Below are positions 16,935 to 26,720 of a stretch of DNA of 64,000 nt, piece after piece. Position numbers and translations under genes: made by a program. Within the stretch, counting starts at the first letter, position 1. Each line of letters begins with the position of its first letter. The stretch covers positions 1,550,001-1,614,000 of the forward strand of contig NZ_JARUBF010000001.1 of NCBI RefSeq assembly GCF_029626025.1, in the 5' to 3' direction. Under the pieces are notes generated by a model, which saw only the letters and a list, made by a program, of their open reading frames with translations, ran no database searches and had not been told where the DNA came from. This stretch comes from Solwaraspora sp. WMMD406 (lineage in GTDB: Bacteria > Actinomycetota > Actinomycetes > Mycobacteriales > Micromonosporaceae).

Positions 16935-19900
16935 ATGTCCGATTCGTTCGTACATCTGCACACGCACACCGAGTACTCGATGCTCGACGGGGCGGCCCGA
17001 TTGAAGGAGTTGTTCGCCGAGACGAATCGGCTCGGCATGCCCGCTTTGGCGATGACCGATCACGGATATCTGTTCGGGGCGTACGATTTCTTCAAGCAGG
17101 CGACCGGAGCCGGGGTGAAGCCGATCATCGGCTTGGAGGCATATCTGACGCCGGGGACCGATCGGCGGGACCGGACCCGGGTACGGTGGGCCGACGGCGG
17201 GGAGAACGACGTTTCCGGTGGTGGCGCCTACACCCACATGACCATGTTGGCGGCGGACGCCGACGGGCTGCGCAATCTGTTCCGGCTGGGGTCGCGGGCC
17301 AGCCTGGAGGGCTACTTCTACAAGCCCCGGGCGGATCGGGAGTTGCTGCACCAGTACGGCAAGGGGATCATCGCGACGACCGGCTGCCCCTCCGGTGAGG
17401 TCCAGACGTGGTTGCGGATCGGGAATTTCGACAAGGCGTGCGAGTCGGCGGCCGAGTTCCGCGACATCTTCGGCGCGGACAACTTTTATCTGGAGTTGAT
17501 GGATCACGGACTCGACATCGAGACCCGGATCCGGACCGATCTGATCCGGCTCGGTAAACGGCTCAATCTGAAGCCGATCGCGACGAACGATCTGCATTAC
17601 ACGCACGAGCGGGACGCCGAAGCGCACGAGGTGTTGTTGTGTGTCCAGTCCGGGTCGACGATGGCGGATCCCAAGCGGTTCAAGTTCGACGCCCGCGACT
17701 TCTATCTGAAGTCACCGGCCGAGATGCGTAAACTGTGGGACGCCGAGGTGCCGGGGGCGTGTGACAACACCCTGGAGATCGCGGAGAAGATCGGCGACTA
17801 TTCGGCGTTGTTCGCCTCCCGGGACCTGATGCCGCAGTTCCCGGTCCCGGCCGGCGAGACCGAGGAGTCGTTCCTGCGCGCCGAGGTGCTGCGCGGTCTG
17901 GACCGCCGGTTTCCCGGCGGGGTGCCCGAGGGGCACCGCAAACAGGCCGAGTACGAGCTCGACGTCATTCTCAAGATGGGCTTCCCGGGATACTTCCTCG
18001 TCACCGCCGACCTGGTGGCGTACGCGAAACGGGAAGGCATCCGGGTCGGCCCGGGCCGTGGCTCGGCGGCCGGCGCGCTGATCGCGTACGCACTGGGGAT
18101 CACCGAACTGGATCCGATTCCGCACGGCCTGCTGTTCGAACGGTTCCTCAACCCGGACCGGGTGTCGATGCCGGACATCGACATGGACTTCGACGAGCGT
18201 CGGCGCGGCGACATGATCCGGTACGCGACCGAGCGGTACGGCGAGGAACGGGTCGCGCAGATCATCACGTACGGCACGATCAAGGCGAAGGCGGCGATCA
18301 AGGACGCGGCCCGGGTGCTCGGCTACCCGTTCGCGATGGGCGACCGGATCACCAAGGCGATGCCACCGCCGGTGATGGGCAAGGACATCCCGCTGACCGG
18401 CATCTTCGACCCGAAACACCCCCGCTACCCGGAGGCGGCCGAGTTCCGGTCGTTGTACGAGTCCGACGGCGAGGTCCGCAAGATCGTCGACACGGCCAAG
18501 GGCCTGGAAGGACTCAAGCGGCAGTGGGGCGTGCACGCCGCCGGGGTGATCCTGTCCCGCGACCCCCTGGTCGACGTGCTGCCGATCCAGAAACGGGAGC
18601 AGGACGGGGCGATCATCACCCAGTGGGACATGGGCGCCTGCGAGTCCATCGGCCTGCTGAAGATGGACTTCCTGGGCTTGCGCAACCTGACCGTGATGGA
18701 CGACTGCCTGGCCGGGATCAAGGACAACCGCGGCCTGGACCTGGTCCTCGAGGAGTTGCCGCTGGACGACAAACGCGCCTACGAGCTGCTGGCCCGGGGC
18801 GACACGCTCGGCGTGTTCCAGCTCGACGGCGGGCCGATGCGGTCACTGCTGCGGTCGATGGTGCCGGACAACTTCGAGGACATCTCCGCCGTCCTGGCGC
18901 TGTACCGGCCGGGTCCGATGGGCGCCAACGCGCACAACGAGTACGCCGACCGCAAGAACAACCGTAAACCGGTGGTGCCGATCCACCCCGAACTCGCCGA
19001 ACCGCTCGCCGACATCCTGGGCGACACCTACGGTCTGATCGTCTACCAGGAACAGGTCATGGCGATCGCCCAGCAGTTGGCCGGCTACACCCTGGGCGCC
19101 GCCGACCTGCTGCGCCGGGCGATGGGCAAGAAGAAGAAGGAGATCCTGGACAAGGAGTACGTCCCGTTCTCCCAGGGCATGCGGGACAACGGCTACTCCG
19201 ACGAGGCGATCAAGACGCTCTGGGACATCCTGGTCCCGTTCTCCGACTACGCGTTCAACAAGGCCCACACCGCCGGCTACGGTCTGGTCTCCTACTGGAC
19301 GGCCTATCTGAAGGCCAACTATCCGGCCGAGTACATGGCCGCCCTGCTGACCAGCGTCGGCGACGACAAGGACAAAGCCGCCGTCTACCTGGCCGAGTGC
19401 CGGCGGATGAAGATCAAGGTGCTGCCGCCGGACGTCAACGCCTCCGGTGCCCGGTTCACCGCCGTCGGCTCCGACATCCGGTTCGGGCTCGCCGCCGTCC
19501 GTAACGTCGGCACCAACGTCGTCGAGGCGATCGCCCGGGCCCGCAAGGCCAAGGACGCCTACACCGACTTCTACGACTTCCTCCGCAAGGTCGACGCGGT
19601 CGCCTGCAACAAACGTACCGTCGAATCGCTGATCAAAGCCGGCGCGTTCGACTCGTTGGGGCACACCCGCAAAGGGCTGTTGACCGTGCACGCCGACGCG
19701 ATCGACTCGTTCATGGACCTCAAACGCAACGAGGCGGTCGGCCAGTACGACCTGTTCGGCGACGCGTTCGGCGCCGGTGGCGACGCCGGCGCGGGCGGTG
19801 GCATGGTGGTCACCCCGCCGATCCCGGACAGCGAGTGGGACAAGACCGACCTGCTCACCTTCGAACGCGAAATGCTCGGCCTCTACGTCTCCGACCACCC

Positions 19901-20483
19901 GCTGTTCGGGGTGGAACACATCCTCGCCAACGCCGCCGACATGTCGATCGCCGCCCTCGCCGAGGACGGCGCGGTCGCCGACGGCACCGTACTCAACCTG
20001 GCCGGCATCCTGTCCGGGGTGCAGCGCCGGATCACCAAACAGGGCCGGGCCTGGGCGTCGGCCACCCTGGAAGACCTCGGCGGCGCGGTCGAGGTGCTGT
20101 TCTTCCCAAACACCTACGAGGTCGTCGGCCAGTACATCGCCGAGGACGCCATCGTCGTGGTCAAAGGTCGCGTCGACCGCCGCGACGACCAACCCCGCCT
20201 GATGGCCATGGACCTGTCGGTCCCCGAGATCACCGCCGCCGACGAGATCAAACCGATCGTGATCACCCTGCCCCCGGCCCGCTGCACCCCACCCCTGGTC
20301 GAAGGGCTCCGCGACGTACTCACCAGCCATCCCGGCTCCGCCGAGGTCCACGTCAAACTCGTCAACGGCAGCCGCGCCACCCTGCTACGCCTCGGCCCGC
20401 ACCGGGTGGCTCCCACCACCGCACTCATGGCCGACCTCAAAGCACTCCTCGGACCAAGCGCAGTATCGCAGGGTGACGAGTAG
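16935..20483 (+). CDS. dnaE: DNA polymerase III alpha subunit, DnaE1 type (possible second copy)
   Basis: A 1182-aa replicative polymerase subunit. The N-terminal PHP domain keeps all nine metal-ligand positions of the proofreading mycobacterial DnaE1 (H9, H11, D18, H43, E68, H101, C151, D219, H221). The polymerase core has GPGRGSAAG (372-380) and the catalytic PDIDMDF (D414, D416, D418). The C-terminal OB-type region runs from about 990. This is a full, apparently active DnaE1-type enzyme, not the mutagenic DnaE2 form. It follows lanC by 101 bases inside the island, away from the genes that usually accompany dnaE1 in actinobacteria. It could be the only dnaE, a duplicated copy, or a resistant target copy protecting against the neighbouring peptide; the last is inference. 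Confidence 0.92.
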   Translation: MSDSFVHLHTHTEYSMLDGAARLKELFAETNRLGMPALAMTDHGYLFGAYDFFKQATGAGVKPIIGLEAYLTPGTDRRDRTRVRWADGGENDVSGGGAYTHMTMLAADADGLRNLFRLGSRASLEGYFYKPRADRELLHQYGKGIIATTGCPSGEVQTWLRIGNFDKACESAAEFRDIFGADNFYLELMDHGLDIETRIRTDLIRLGKRLNLKPIATNDLHYTHERDAEAHEVLLCVQSGSTMADPKRFKFDARDFYLKSPAEMRKLWDAEVPGACDNTLEIAEKIGDYSALFASRDLMPQFPVPAGETEESFLRAEVLRGLDRRFPGGVPEGHRKQAEYELDVILKMGFPGYFLVTADLVAYAKREGIRVGPGRGSAAGALIAYALGITELDPIPHGLLFERFLNPDRVSMPDIDMDFDERRRGDMIRYATERYGEERVAQIITYGTIKAKAAIKDAARVLGYPFAMGDRITKAMPPPVMGKDIPLTGIFDPKHPRYPEAAEFRSLYESDGEVRKIVDTAKGLEGLKRQWGVHAAGVILSRDPLVDVLPIQKREQDGAIITQWDMGACESIGLLKMDFLGLRNLTVMDDCLAGIKDNRGLDLVLEELPLDDKRAYELLARGDTLGVFQLDGGPMRSLLRSMVPDNFEDISAVLALYRPGPMGANAHNEYADRKNNRKPVVPIHPELAEPLADILGDTYGLIVYQEQVMAIAQQLAGYTLGAADLLRRAMGKKKKEILDKEYVPFSQGMRDNGYSDEAIKTLWDILVPFSDYAFNKAHTAGYGLVSYWTAYLKANYPAEYMAALLTSVGDDKDKAAVYLAECRRMKIKVLPPDVNASGARFTAVGSDIRFGLAAVRNVGTNVVEAIARARKAKDAYTDFYDFLRKVDAVACNKRTVESLIKAGAFDSLGHTRKGLLTVHADAIDSFMDLKRNEAVGQYDLFGDAFGAGGDAGAGGGMVVTPPIPDSEWDKTDLLTFEREMLGLYVSDHPLFGVEHILANAADMSIAALAEDGAVADGTVLNLAGILSGVQRRITKQGRAWASATLEDLGGAVEVLFFPNTYEVVGQYIAEDAIVVVKGRVDRRDDQPRLMAMDLSVPEITAADEIKPIVITLPPARCTPPLVEGLRDVLTSHPGSAEVHVKLVNGSRATLLRLGPHRVAPTTALMADLKALLGPSAVSQGDE

Positions 20484-20617
20484 TATGGCTCCGCGTTGGT
20501 CCGGAGGGTCGATCAAACCCGGTGCGGTGGTACTGGACACGGCCGCCGACATCTGCAGTGAACTGGGCCTGTCGCTACACAGCCCGCCCGGCGGTGAGGG
20601 CCGTGGACATCGTGTGT

Positions 20618-21541
20618 CTACAGTCTGCGGTGATCCTCCAGAATTTCGACAAGGTTCCCGCTGGGATCCTTGACAAATAGGTACGACACTCCGGTGTTGC
20701 CGACGCGAGGGGCTACCACGACTGGTATCCCGCGTGCACTCAGCATTGTCATGGCTTCTTCCAGCGATGCCACTTGAAGCGCGAGATGCTTCCAGCCAAT
20801 CCTGGGCAAGTCTGTCGAAAGTTCGCTTGCTGATTGTGGCGCGGCAATATGCTGGTGATACTTCCAGATCTCCAGGAAGGCATTGCCGAGTTTCAGGTGT
20901 GCGATTTCGAAGCCGCCGTCGGGATCGACGTATTCTAGCATTGGGCGAAATCCGAAGTGCCCGTAGAACCGAATCGATTCAGAAATGTCATCAACACTCA
21001 CGGCGACGTGATGGAACCTAAACGAAGCCATGGCGACATGGTGGTGTTCGCGTACAGGAGATCCTGACGGCCGAGCCGTTACCACCTGCCTCGGCTGCTC
21101 TGGAAAATTGACTTCATCGAACAGAATCCATTCGCTGACGGCGACCTCATACATTCGGATATGTGTGTCACCGTGGGCGATAAGGTATGGATCAAGAGCG
21201 GGCCGAGCTGCCGGCCAGCGCTTGACGAACGTTTCAGCCTCGGGACCGATTCCGTGGGTAGCGAGTTCGCGGGCGACGCCGGTGAAGGTAACGCCGCGAA
21301 CCTTCTGTCCCAATCCTTCTAACGGCATCGCGATGATGCTTCCCGCCACGCGTGCATCGTTGCGAATGCTGGCGCTGTGCAGCCGATCATCGCGGGAAAT
21401 AAATCGAAGAATGTCGGGATCAAAATGGGCGTCGTACCACACGTTGCTTACAGACGGCCAACCGTCGGCAGCCAACGTCGCGAGTTGCATGAGCTTGCCG
21501 CAACGGACGTACTCTTCGAGCAGTTCGCGTAGGTTCGTCAC
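20618..21541 (-). CDS. Pyridoxamine 5'-phosphate oxidase-like/VOC domain fusion protein
   Basis: The 307-aa protein has two domains. Residues about 1-150 resemble the PNPOx split-barrel flavin/F420-binding family (LMQLATLAADGWPSVSNVWY, then a VAGSIIAMPLEG block). Residues about 180-305 are a VOC (glyoxalase-fold) domain beginning FRFHHVAVSVDDISESIRFY and ending VKDPSGNLVEILEDH. The GTG start at 21541 overlaps the stop of the upstream regulator by four bases, and GGAGGTG precedes it. An F420- or flavin-dependent redox step on a small molecule is possible. The fusion is unusual; both domains lie in one uninterrupted frame. Confidence 0.75.
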   Translation of the reverse strand: MTNLRELLEEYVRCGKLMQLATLAADGWPSVSNVWYDAHFDPDILRFISRDDRLHSASIRNDARVAGSIIAMPLEGLGQKVRGVTFTGVARELATHGIGPEAETFVKRWPAARPALDPYLIAHGDTHIRMYEVAVSEWILFDEVNFPEQPRQVVTARPSGSPVREHHHVAMASFRFHHVAVSVDDISESIRFYGHFGFRPMLEYVDPDGGFEIAHLKLGNAFLEIWKYHQHIAAPQSASELSTDLPRIGWKHLALQVASLEEAMTMLSARGIPVVVAPRVGNTGVSYLFVKDPSGNLVEILEDHRRL

Positions 21542-23004
21542 TGGGCACCTCCATGCTCGATCGCAGTCACGGTGAGTTGCGGTTGTCTGAGGGAATGAAG
21601 AACCTCTCGCCATTGTCGTGCTGGCTCGCCGGATTCGGGAACAAGGCGATCGAACTCTCGCGCCCGGCGGATAACTGTAATGCCATGGTATGTGTGGTGA
21701 TCCAGGATTGCGCCAGTGGCAATGCGGCATGCCTCGGCTACCTCGCCGGATTGAGCGTAGGCGCTGGCCTGCTCGAACCGGGCCAGTGCCGGCTCGGTGG
21801 TTTCGTGGAGATCATAAAGGCTGATGGCACGCTCTGCGGCTACCGACGCCATGTCAGCGTTCCTTAGTTCCACCCAGCCGCGGGCCTCGTAGAAGGCAAG
21901 CTTCTCCGGAAGAAACGAGAATATTCCTGGCTTGACGAGGTCCTTCGGTGACCGATCGAGGACGTCTCGTGCGCGTTCGATCGATCTCTGGAAAGCGTTA
22001 GCGTCGGCCAACATGGCGTGTGCTTTAGCTCGGAACGCCCACAGCCAAGCAATGGCCGGCGATGGAGAACGAGCACCGTCTAGGCGCGGGATCACGCTGG
22101 CGAGGACGGCGCGCGGGTCAGAGGTGTAGGTCGGCAGGTAGGTGTTACCGGCTAGCGCGATGTCCGCCAGGAACTGATTGCCAGCCTCTTCTGCGGCTCG
22201 GCGGGCAACGGCGTACCAGTGGGCAGCCAGAGGAAACTCCCCCTGATTGAATAGGATCTCACCGGTGATTGTCGCGAACATTGCGCCATAGATGGAAAGC
22301 TCTCGCTGGGAGCGCAGCGTCTGCTTTGTCTCCAGGAGCCTTCGCGTGTTGCGGAACTGCCAAAGTGTTTGGGCGAGCACTGTCGCAGGAGGAACCCTGA
22401 CTACCTGTACCCCCAAATCTGCGGCCTCCCTGCCGATGGCCTCCAAGCGCGCGGCGCTGATAGATCCTCGATCCAGCGCTTCGTGCATACGACTAGGCTC
22501 AGACCACAACCTATCCAGAAATGCGGCCGCCATCACCGCGCCGCCCATCTGAACCACTCCACGACGATCCACTGCTGCTGCCTCCTCGTTCCCTGGCGGG
22601 TTCTCACTCGCAACCATCTGGGAGCCGTCGACTGCTTGCTCGCCAGGACTCGCCAAGGAAAAGGGCTCAGCTGCCGACACGTCGCTGTGATCGGGTGCGC
22701 GTCGCCTTGCACGCTGGAAGCGTTCGTCCCGTTGGACCTGTTGCCGGTGCTTGACGATCAAATCCTGCAACCTGTCGTACTCTGCGACAAGACTGCCCTG
22801 GCAGCCCAGTTCCTGATCGCACGTCGCCCAGAAGGCCTGAGATGCCTTTCCGGATCCCGTTTCGACGCTTGCGACAGTGCTACGGCTGTAGTTGATTTGG
22901 CGAGCCAAGTCGGACTGGCTCCACCCGGTGGCATTTCGCGCGATGGCAAGCCTGAGACCGAGACGCCGCCGTGCCTCCGCGATCTGATCCTTGGTCACCA
23001 CCAC
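21538..23004 (-). CDS. XRE-family transcriptional regulator with TPR-like C-terminus
   Basis: A 488-aa protein. The N-terminal helix-turn-helix spans about residues 10-65 (LRLAIARNATGWSQSDLARQ followed by INYSRSTVASVETG). The remaining 300 residues are helical and TPR-like, a common actinobacterial layout for regulators that sense peptides or small ligands. GTG 23004 is preferred because GGAG lies six bases upstream and the HTH follows at the usual distance; the open frame extends a further 41 codons upstream. Its end overlaps the PNPOx-VOC gene, so the two are cotranscribed leftwards. A role in regulating the lan genes is a guess from proximity. Confidence 0.8.
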   Translation of the reverse strand: MVVTKDQIAEARRRLGLRLAIARNATGWSQSDLARQINYSRSTVASVETGSGKASQAFWATCDQELGCQGSLVAEYDRLQDLIVKHRQQVQRDERFQRARRRAPDHSDVSAAEPFSLASPGEQAVDGSQMVASENPPGNEEAAAVDRRGVVQMGGAVMAAAFLDRLWSEPSRMHEALDRGSISAARLEAIGREAADLGVQVVRVPPATVLAQTLWQFRNTRRLLETKQTLRSQRELSIYGAMFATITGEILFNQGEFPLAAHWYAVARRAAEEAGNQFLADIALAGNTYLPTYTSDPRAVLASVIPRLDGARSPSPAIAWLWAFRAKAHAMLADANAFQRSIERARDVLDRSPKDLVKPGIFSFLPEKLAFYEARGWVELRNADMASVAAERAISLYDLHETTEPALARFEQASAYAQSGEVAEACRIATGAILDHHTYHGITVIRRAREFDRLVPESGEPARQWREVLHSLRQPQLTVTAIEHGGAQ

Positions 23005-23177
23005 AACAGTCTCCACCACCAGACCATGATGAGACCATGGTCGGCTGTCGCTTCTGTGTCGCATCTTCCTGCCGTCTGTAGGCGACAGGCCACGACCCAT
23101 GGCCTTCACGGTGTCACTACCTGCCACCGCCAGGTCGATTCAAGATCGTCGGGTGCTCGTCGTCAGCCGATTGCGTG

Positions 23178-23224
23178 GACGAGCTGAAGGAACGCGGAGC
23201 CGACGGCTACGTGTGAGGTCCGCG
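23178..23224. repeat. Right 47-bp direct repeat (putative attR)
   Basis: Identical to 7819-7865. Here the block is a detached fragment of manC: 12 in-frame codons and a stop without the rest of the gene, starting abruptly at 23178 and running into the convergent fbiB end at 23226. This shows that the fragment derives from the manC-fbiB junction. Confidence 0.75.
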
Positions 23225-23225
23225 C

Positions 23226-24413
23226 TCAACCCGGCGGTCGGCTGTCCGCCGCGTCCGCTGGGCTGTCTGCGGTGTCCGGCACGCTGGACAGCCCGAGCAG
23301 CACCTCGGTGCGGTCGGTGTCGGGCGTGTGGGACAGCGGTGCGCTGGAGATTCCCTCGACGGCCAGCGCCACCCGTAGCCGGTGCACGTCGGCGCCGAGC
23401 CGGACCAGGTCCGCCGGGCCGGCGGCCGGCGGGCGGCACCGAAGCCGATCCGGGTACGGCGACGCCTGGTCGTCGTCGGAGAGTGCCTCGGCCGGGACCA
23501 GTTCGACGCTGGTCCCGGCGGCGATCACCGGGCTGACCCGTTGGATCGCCCGCCGGAGGGCGGCCGGATCGACCCGGCCGGTGGGGGGCGCGTCCGGCTC
23601 CGTCAGGGTCGCCGCCATGACCAGGCCCGCCGTCGTCGCTTCCGCCGTACCGAGGGTGAACAGGTCCTCGCTCAGGTCGCGCAGCAGCGGCCGTACTCCA
23701 GGGCCGTCGGGTCGGGCGGGCGGAGGGCCGTCGGGTCGGGGCGACGATCCGTCCCCCGGGTCGTCGGCCAGCTGCCACGGATAGCCGCGTACCACCGCCA
23801 CCGGGATCTGCTCGTTCTTGCCTTTGACCAGGTCGGCCGCGCCGGCTAGCTCGTCGACGACCGCCATCTGGGTCAATCGCAGCTCGTTGCCGTACCGGTC
23901 AATCCTGCCCCGGTAGTCGCGGACTGGCGCGATGCCGGCCGCCCCGAGCGCGACGTCGGTCAGGCCGTTGCGCCACGGCCGTCCCATCGTGTCCGAGACG
24001 ATCACCGCCACGTCGATCCCGAGCCGGGACTCCAGCGCCCGCCGTAGCTCGCGGGCCGACCGGTCCGGGTCGACCGGCAACAGCACCAGTCGGGTCGGTG
24101 CCACGTTGGAGTTGTCGATCCCGGCGGCGGCCATCACGAAGCCGTGGCGGGTCCGGACGATCCGGGTGCCTCCCCGCCGGGCCACGACCGCAGCCGTTTC
24201 GGCGTCCAGCAGTTCCTCGCGGACCTTGTTGCGGGCGGACTCGTCGTCGGGCAGTTCGACCAGCCGTCCCTCGGCCTTGGACACCACCTTGCTGGTCACC
24301 ACGAGGACGTCTCCGGACCGCAACCAGGGTGCCGCGTCGGCGATCAGCGCGGCCAGGTCGTCTCCGGGCACGATCTCGCCGATCCCGGTGACCGGTAGGA
24401 CCTCTAGTCTCAT
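23226..24413 (-). CDS. fbiB: Coenzyme F420:L-glutamate ligase FbiB
   Basis: A 395-aa protein. The N-terminal CofE-type ligase domain (about 1-240) shows VLVVTSKVVSKAEGR, ARRGGTRIVRTRHGFVMAAA and VSDTMGRPWRNGLTDVALG; it adds glutamates to F420-0. In mycobacteria the C-terminal half is a nitroreductase-like FMN domain. Here the C-terminal 150 residues are Pro/Ala-rich and lack the usual opening RR-x-R-F motif; only a degenerate stretch near LVRLGADVHRLRVALAVEG recalls that fold. ATG 24413 overlaps the fbiA stop (ATGA). The stop codon lies two bases beyond the right island repeat. Confidence 0.9.
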   Translation of the reverse strand: MRLEVLPVTGIGEIVPGDDLAALIADAAPWLRSGDVLVVTSKVVSKAEGRLVELPDDESARNKVREELLDAETAAVVARRGGTRIVRTRHGFVMAAAGIDNSNVAPTRLVLLPVDPDRSARELRRALESRLGIDVAVIVSDTMGRPWRNGLTDVALGAAGIAPVRDYRGRIDRYGNELRLTQMAVVDELAGAADLVKGKNEQIPVAVVRGYPWQLADDPGDGSSPRPDGPPPARPDGPGVRPLLRDLSEDLFTLGTAEATTAGLVMAATLTEPDAPPTGRVDPAALRRAIQRVSPVIAAGTSVELVPAEALSDDDQASPYPDRLRCRPPAAGPADLVRLGADVHRLRVALAVEGISSAPLSHTPDTDRTEVLLGLSSVPDTADSPADAADSRPPG

Positions 24414-25432
24414 TCACCGGCTCCGGCTCGCGTGGCGTCGGCCAGCTCGATCGCCGCGGTGACCATCGCCTCGGTGGCGGCCTCGTCCGACATCCACAAC
24501 GGTACGGCCCGTACGGTCACCTCGCCGACCCGGGACGCCCCGTCCACCGGGTCGACCAGCCAGCCGTCCAGCAGACCTCCGGAACGCCGGGAGCCGTAAA
24601 GGCCGGCCACGGCCTCGGCCGTGCATGGCACGCCGAGCACCGCGAGGCAGCGGTCGGCCATTCCCCGTACGGGGGCGTCGCCGATCACCGGGGAGACGCC
24701 GACGACCGGCGCGGCACCGTCGGTCAGAGCCTCCCGGATCCCCGGTACGGCCAGCACCGGCGCGATGCTCACCACCGGATTGCTGGGCGCGATCAGCACG
24801 ACGTCGGCGTCGTGCAACGCCGCCAGCACACCGGCCGCCGGCTTGGCCTCGGACGCACCCACGAACACGAACCGATGGGTCGGTAGCGCACCCCGGTAGC
24901 GGACCCACCACTCCTGGAAGTGGATGGCCCGCTGGTCGGACCGGCCATCGCCGGTCGACCCATCGCCGGTCGACCCATCGCCGGTCGACCCATCCGAGAC
25001 GACGACGTGCGTCTCCAGCCGGTCGTCGGTGGCCGGAAGTAGTCGGATGCCTGGTTCCCATCGGGTACTCAGTGCTTCGGTGACCGCCGACAGCGGATAG
25101 CCGGCGTTGAGCATCGTGGTCCGGACCAGGTGGGTGGCGATGTCCCGATCGCCCAGCCCGAACCAGCTGGGTTCCGCCTGGTAGGCGGCCAGTTCCTCCT
25201 TGACGGTCCAGGTTTCGCCGACCCGTCCCCAGCCCCGCTGTGGATCGGCGCCGCCGCCGAGGGTGTACAGGACACTGTCCAGATCGGGGCAGATCCGCAG
25301 GCCGTGCAGGACGACGTCGTCGCCGACGTTGACCACCGCGGTCACCTCCGCGCCGGTACGTCGGGCGTAGGCCCGTACGCCGACCAGGAACTTCGCCCCG
25401 CCGATCCCACCGGTCAATACCACGATCCGCAT
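24410..25432 (-). CDS. fbiA: Phosphoenolpyruvyl/lactyl transferase FbiA (CofD family)
   Basis: A 340-aa enzyme that joins the FO chromophore to the lactyl- or enolpyruvyl-phosphoguanosine donor to make (dehydro)F420-0. Signature segments are [36 protein letters not shown] and [20 protein letters not shown] 25432 has AAGGA eight bases upstream; the earlier in-frame start at 25450 would give a non-homologous extension. Residues around 150-165 contain a three-fold GSTGD repeat encoded by 15-bp tandem copies, an insertion in a loop. The gene is coupled to fbiB and divergent from the membrane-protein gene at 25591. Confidence 0.93.
   Translation of the reverse strand: MRIVVLTGGIGGAKFLVGVRAYARRTGAEVTAVVNVGDDVVLHGLRICPDLDSVLYTLGGGADPQRGWGRVGETWTVKEELAAYQAEPSWFGLGDRDIATHLVRTTMLNAGYPLSAVTEALSTRWEPGIRLLPATDDRLETHVVVSDGSTGDGSTGDGSTGDGRSDQRAIHFQEWWVRYRGALPTHRFVFVGASEAKPAAGVLAALHDADVVLIAPSNPVVSIAPVLAVPGIREALTDGAAPVVGVSPVIGDAPVRGMADRCLAVLGVPCTAEAVAGLYGSRRSGGLLDGWLVDPVDGASRVGEVTVRAVPLWMSDEAATEAMVTAAIELADATRAGAGE
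24945..24989. repeat. 15-bp tandem repeat, three copies, within fbiA
   Basis: Three exact copies of CCATCGCCGGTCGAC. The unit is a multiple of three, so it adds five residues (GSTGD on the coding strand) per copy and keeps the frame. Copy number could vary between strains. Confidence 0.85.
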
Positions 25433-25590
25433 ACCGACATCCTTGCCCATCGGCGATTCCGTCCCGGACTCCGGTGGGTTGGTTTCGGCGTGGCTCGATC
25501 TGGGGATCCGGCGATGACGCCTGGGCCGTTACGCTCACCGCGCACACGCTCTCGCGCCACCGCCGCCCGCCACCCCAGAGGAATGGATCT

Positions 25591-26631
25591 GTGACGACGC
25601 AACCAGAGGCCTCATCGGCCGACCGGCCACCCGCCCGCGAGTTCACCGCGCCGTTGCGGGAGACCGCCGCGCTGGTACTGCTCGGTGCCACTGCGGTCTT
25701 CCTCTTCGCCGCCCTACTCGACCTGCTCGTTCCGTACGGATTCGGTGGTGGCGGACCTGGCTTCGCGCGCCGGTCGGCGAACAGCTTCGGCGGATTCGTC
25801 AACCTGGTGACGATCGGTTTTCCGTTCCTCGCGGTGCTGCTCGCCACCCATCTGTCGCCGGAGCTGGCGCGGGCTCGGCTGATCACTGTCGTCGCGTTGG
25901 TCGAGTACGGCGTGGCTGCGGTCTTCGGCACACTGTTCGGTCTGCTGGTGGGATTCGTCGTGCTGGTGGACGACAGCATCCGGACCGCCTTCCAGACGCT
26001 GCTCGTCCGCGCCGCGTGGCTGGCGGTGCTGGGTGTTGCCGGGCTGGCGTTGGTCAAGCTCTGGCAGGGGCGATACCACGTGGCGAAGCCCAAGCCGGCG
26101 CCGGCGCCCGGGGGATACGGTCCGCCGAGTGGGTACGGCCAGTCACCTTCCGGATACGGTCAGCCGGGTGCGTACGGTCAGCCGGGTCATCCACCGGCCG
26201 GTCAGCCGGGTGGCGGCTACCCCCAGCAGGGTGGTCATCCACAGCAGCCCGGCGGGTACGGCCAGCCCGGCGGGTACGGCCAGCCGAGCGGCTATCCGCA
26301 GCACGGTGGCTACGGCCAGTCGCCGTATCAGCCAGGACCGGGTGGCCCGGGCGGTACGTACTCCGCGCCGGCCTCCGGCCCACCGGCGTACGCCCCGTCG
26401 CCCGCGCCGGCCTCCGGCCCACCCGCCTCGGGGCGACCGCCTGCGGCGGGGCCTGTTTCCGGGCCGCCGGCTCCGGCCGGGGCAGCGGCGGACGCCGGAT
26501 CAGCTGAACCCACCCAACGGCTGTCCCACGGGCCGGAGCCGGCCGACGCCGACAGCCAGCGCACCCAAATGATCAATCCGGCCAGCCAGCAGCCGTCGGC
26601 CGGCAATCCGCCGCCGCCCACCGCCGGGTGA
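25591..26631 (+). CDS. Membrane protein with long Gly/Pro/Tyr/Gln-rich tail
   Basis: The protein is 346 aa from GTG 25591, which has an AGAGGA site. Four hydrophobic helices lie in the first 165 or so residues; the rest is a disordered tail with GYGQ and PSGYGQP repeats, then Pro/Ala-rich sequence. The layout copies the two proteins at 1-1684, although sequence similarity is mainly in architecture. It lies between fbiA and fbiC but has no visible link to F420 synthesis. The last seven codons and stop are duplicated in tandem just downstream. Confidence 0.75.
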   Translation: MTTQPEASSADRPPAREFTAPLRETAALVLLGATAVFLFAALLDLLVPYGFGGGGPGFARRSANSFGGFVNLVTIGFPFLAVLLATHLSPELARARLITVVALVEYGVAAVFGTLFGLLVGFVVLVDDSIRTAFQTLLVRAAWLAVLGVAGLALVKLWQGRYHVAKPKPAPAPGGYGPPSGYGQSPSGYGQPGAYGQPGHPPAGQPGGGYPQQGGHPQQPGGYGQPGGYGQPSGYPQHGGYGQSPYQPGPGGPGGTYSAPASGPPAYAPSPAPASGPPASGRPPAAGPVSGPPAPAGAAADAGSAEPTQRLSHGPEPADADSQRTQMINPASQQPSAGNPPPPTAG

Positions 26632-26652
26632 CCGCCGCCCACCGCCGGGTGA
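26611..26652. repeat. 21-bp tandem duplication covering a stop codon
   Basis: The unit CCGCCGCCCACCGCCGGGTGA occurs at 26611-26631 and 26632-26652, with a partial third copy. The first copy ends the membrane-protein gene; the second is in the same frame but lies after the stop. Confidence 0.8.
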
Positions 26653-26720
26653 CCGCCGCCGCTCGGTGAGTCGGTCCGCTCGCCGCCGCGTCGTGGGAGC
26701 GCACGGCCTACTCTGCACAG

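Larger units (their letters stand above)
7819..23224. mobile_element. Putative 15.4-kb genomic island between manC and fbiB
   Basis: The segment is bounded by 47-bp direct repeats made of the manC 3' end, so insertion kept manC intact, as site-specific integration into a gene end does. It separates manC from fbiB, which would otherwise be convergent with nine bases between their stops; these genes are close neighbours in mycobacteria. Cargo comprises accessory genes (permease, GNAT, GPP34-like), a lanthipeptide-like cluster, a dnaE copy, a PNPOx-VOC fusion and an XRE regulator. The lan genes have visibly lower GC than their surroundings. No integrase, relaxase or replication gene is recognised, so it may be a degraded element or may have come by homologous exchange. 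Confidence 0.6.

Noticed and set aside
20473-20673. A 66-codon plus-strand frame after dnaE (VVLDTAADICSELGLSLHSP).
   Set aside because: It overlaps the 3' ends of both dnaE and the opposite PNPOx-VOC gene, has no ribosome-binding site and shows no family resemblance.
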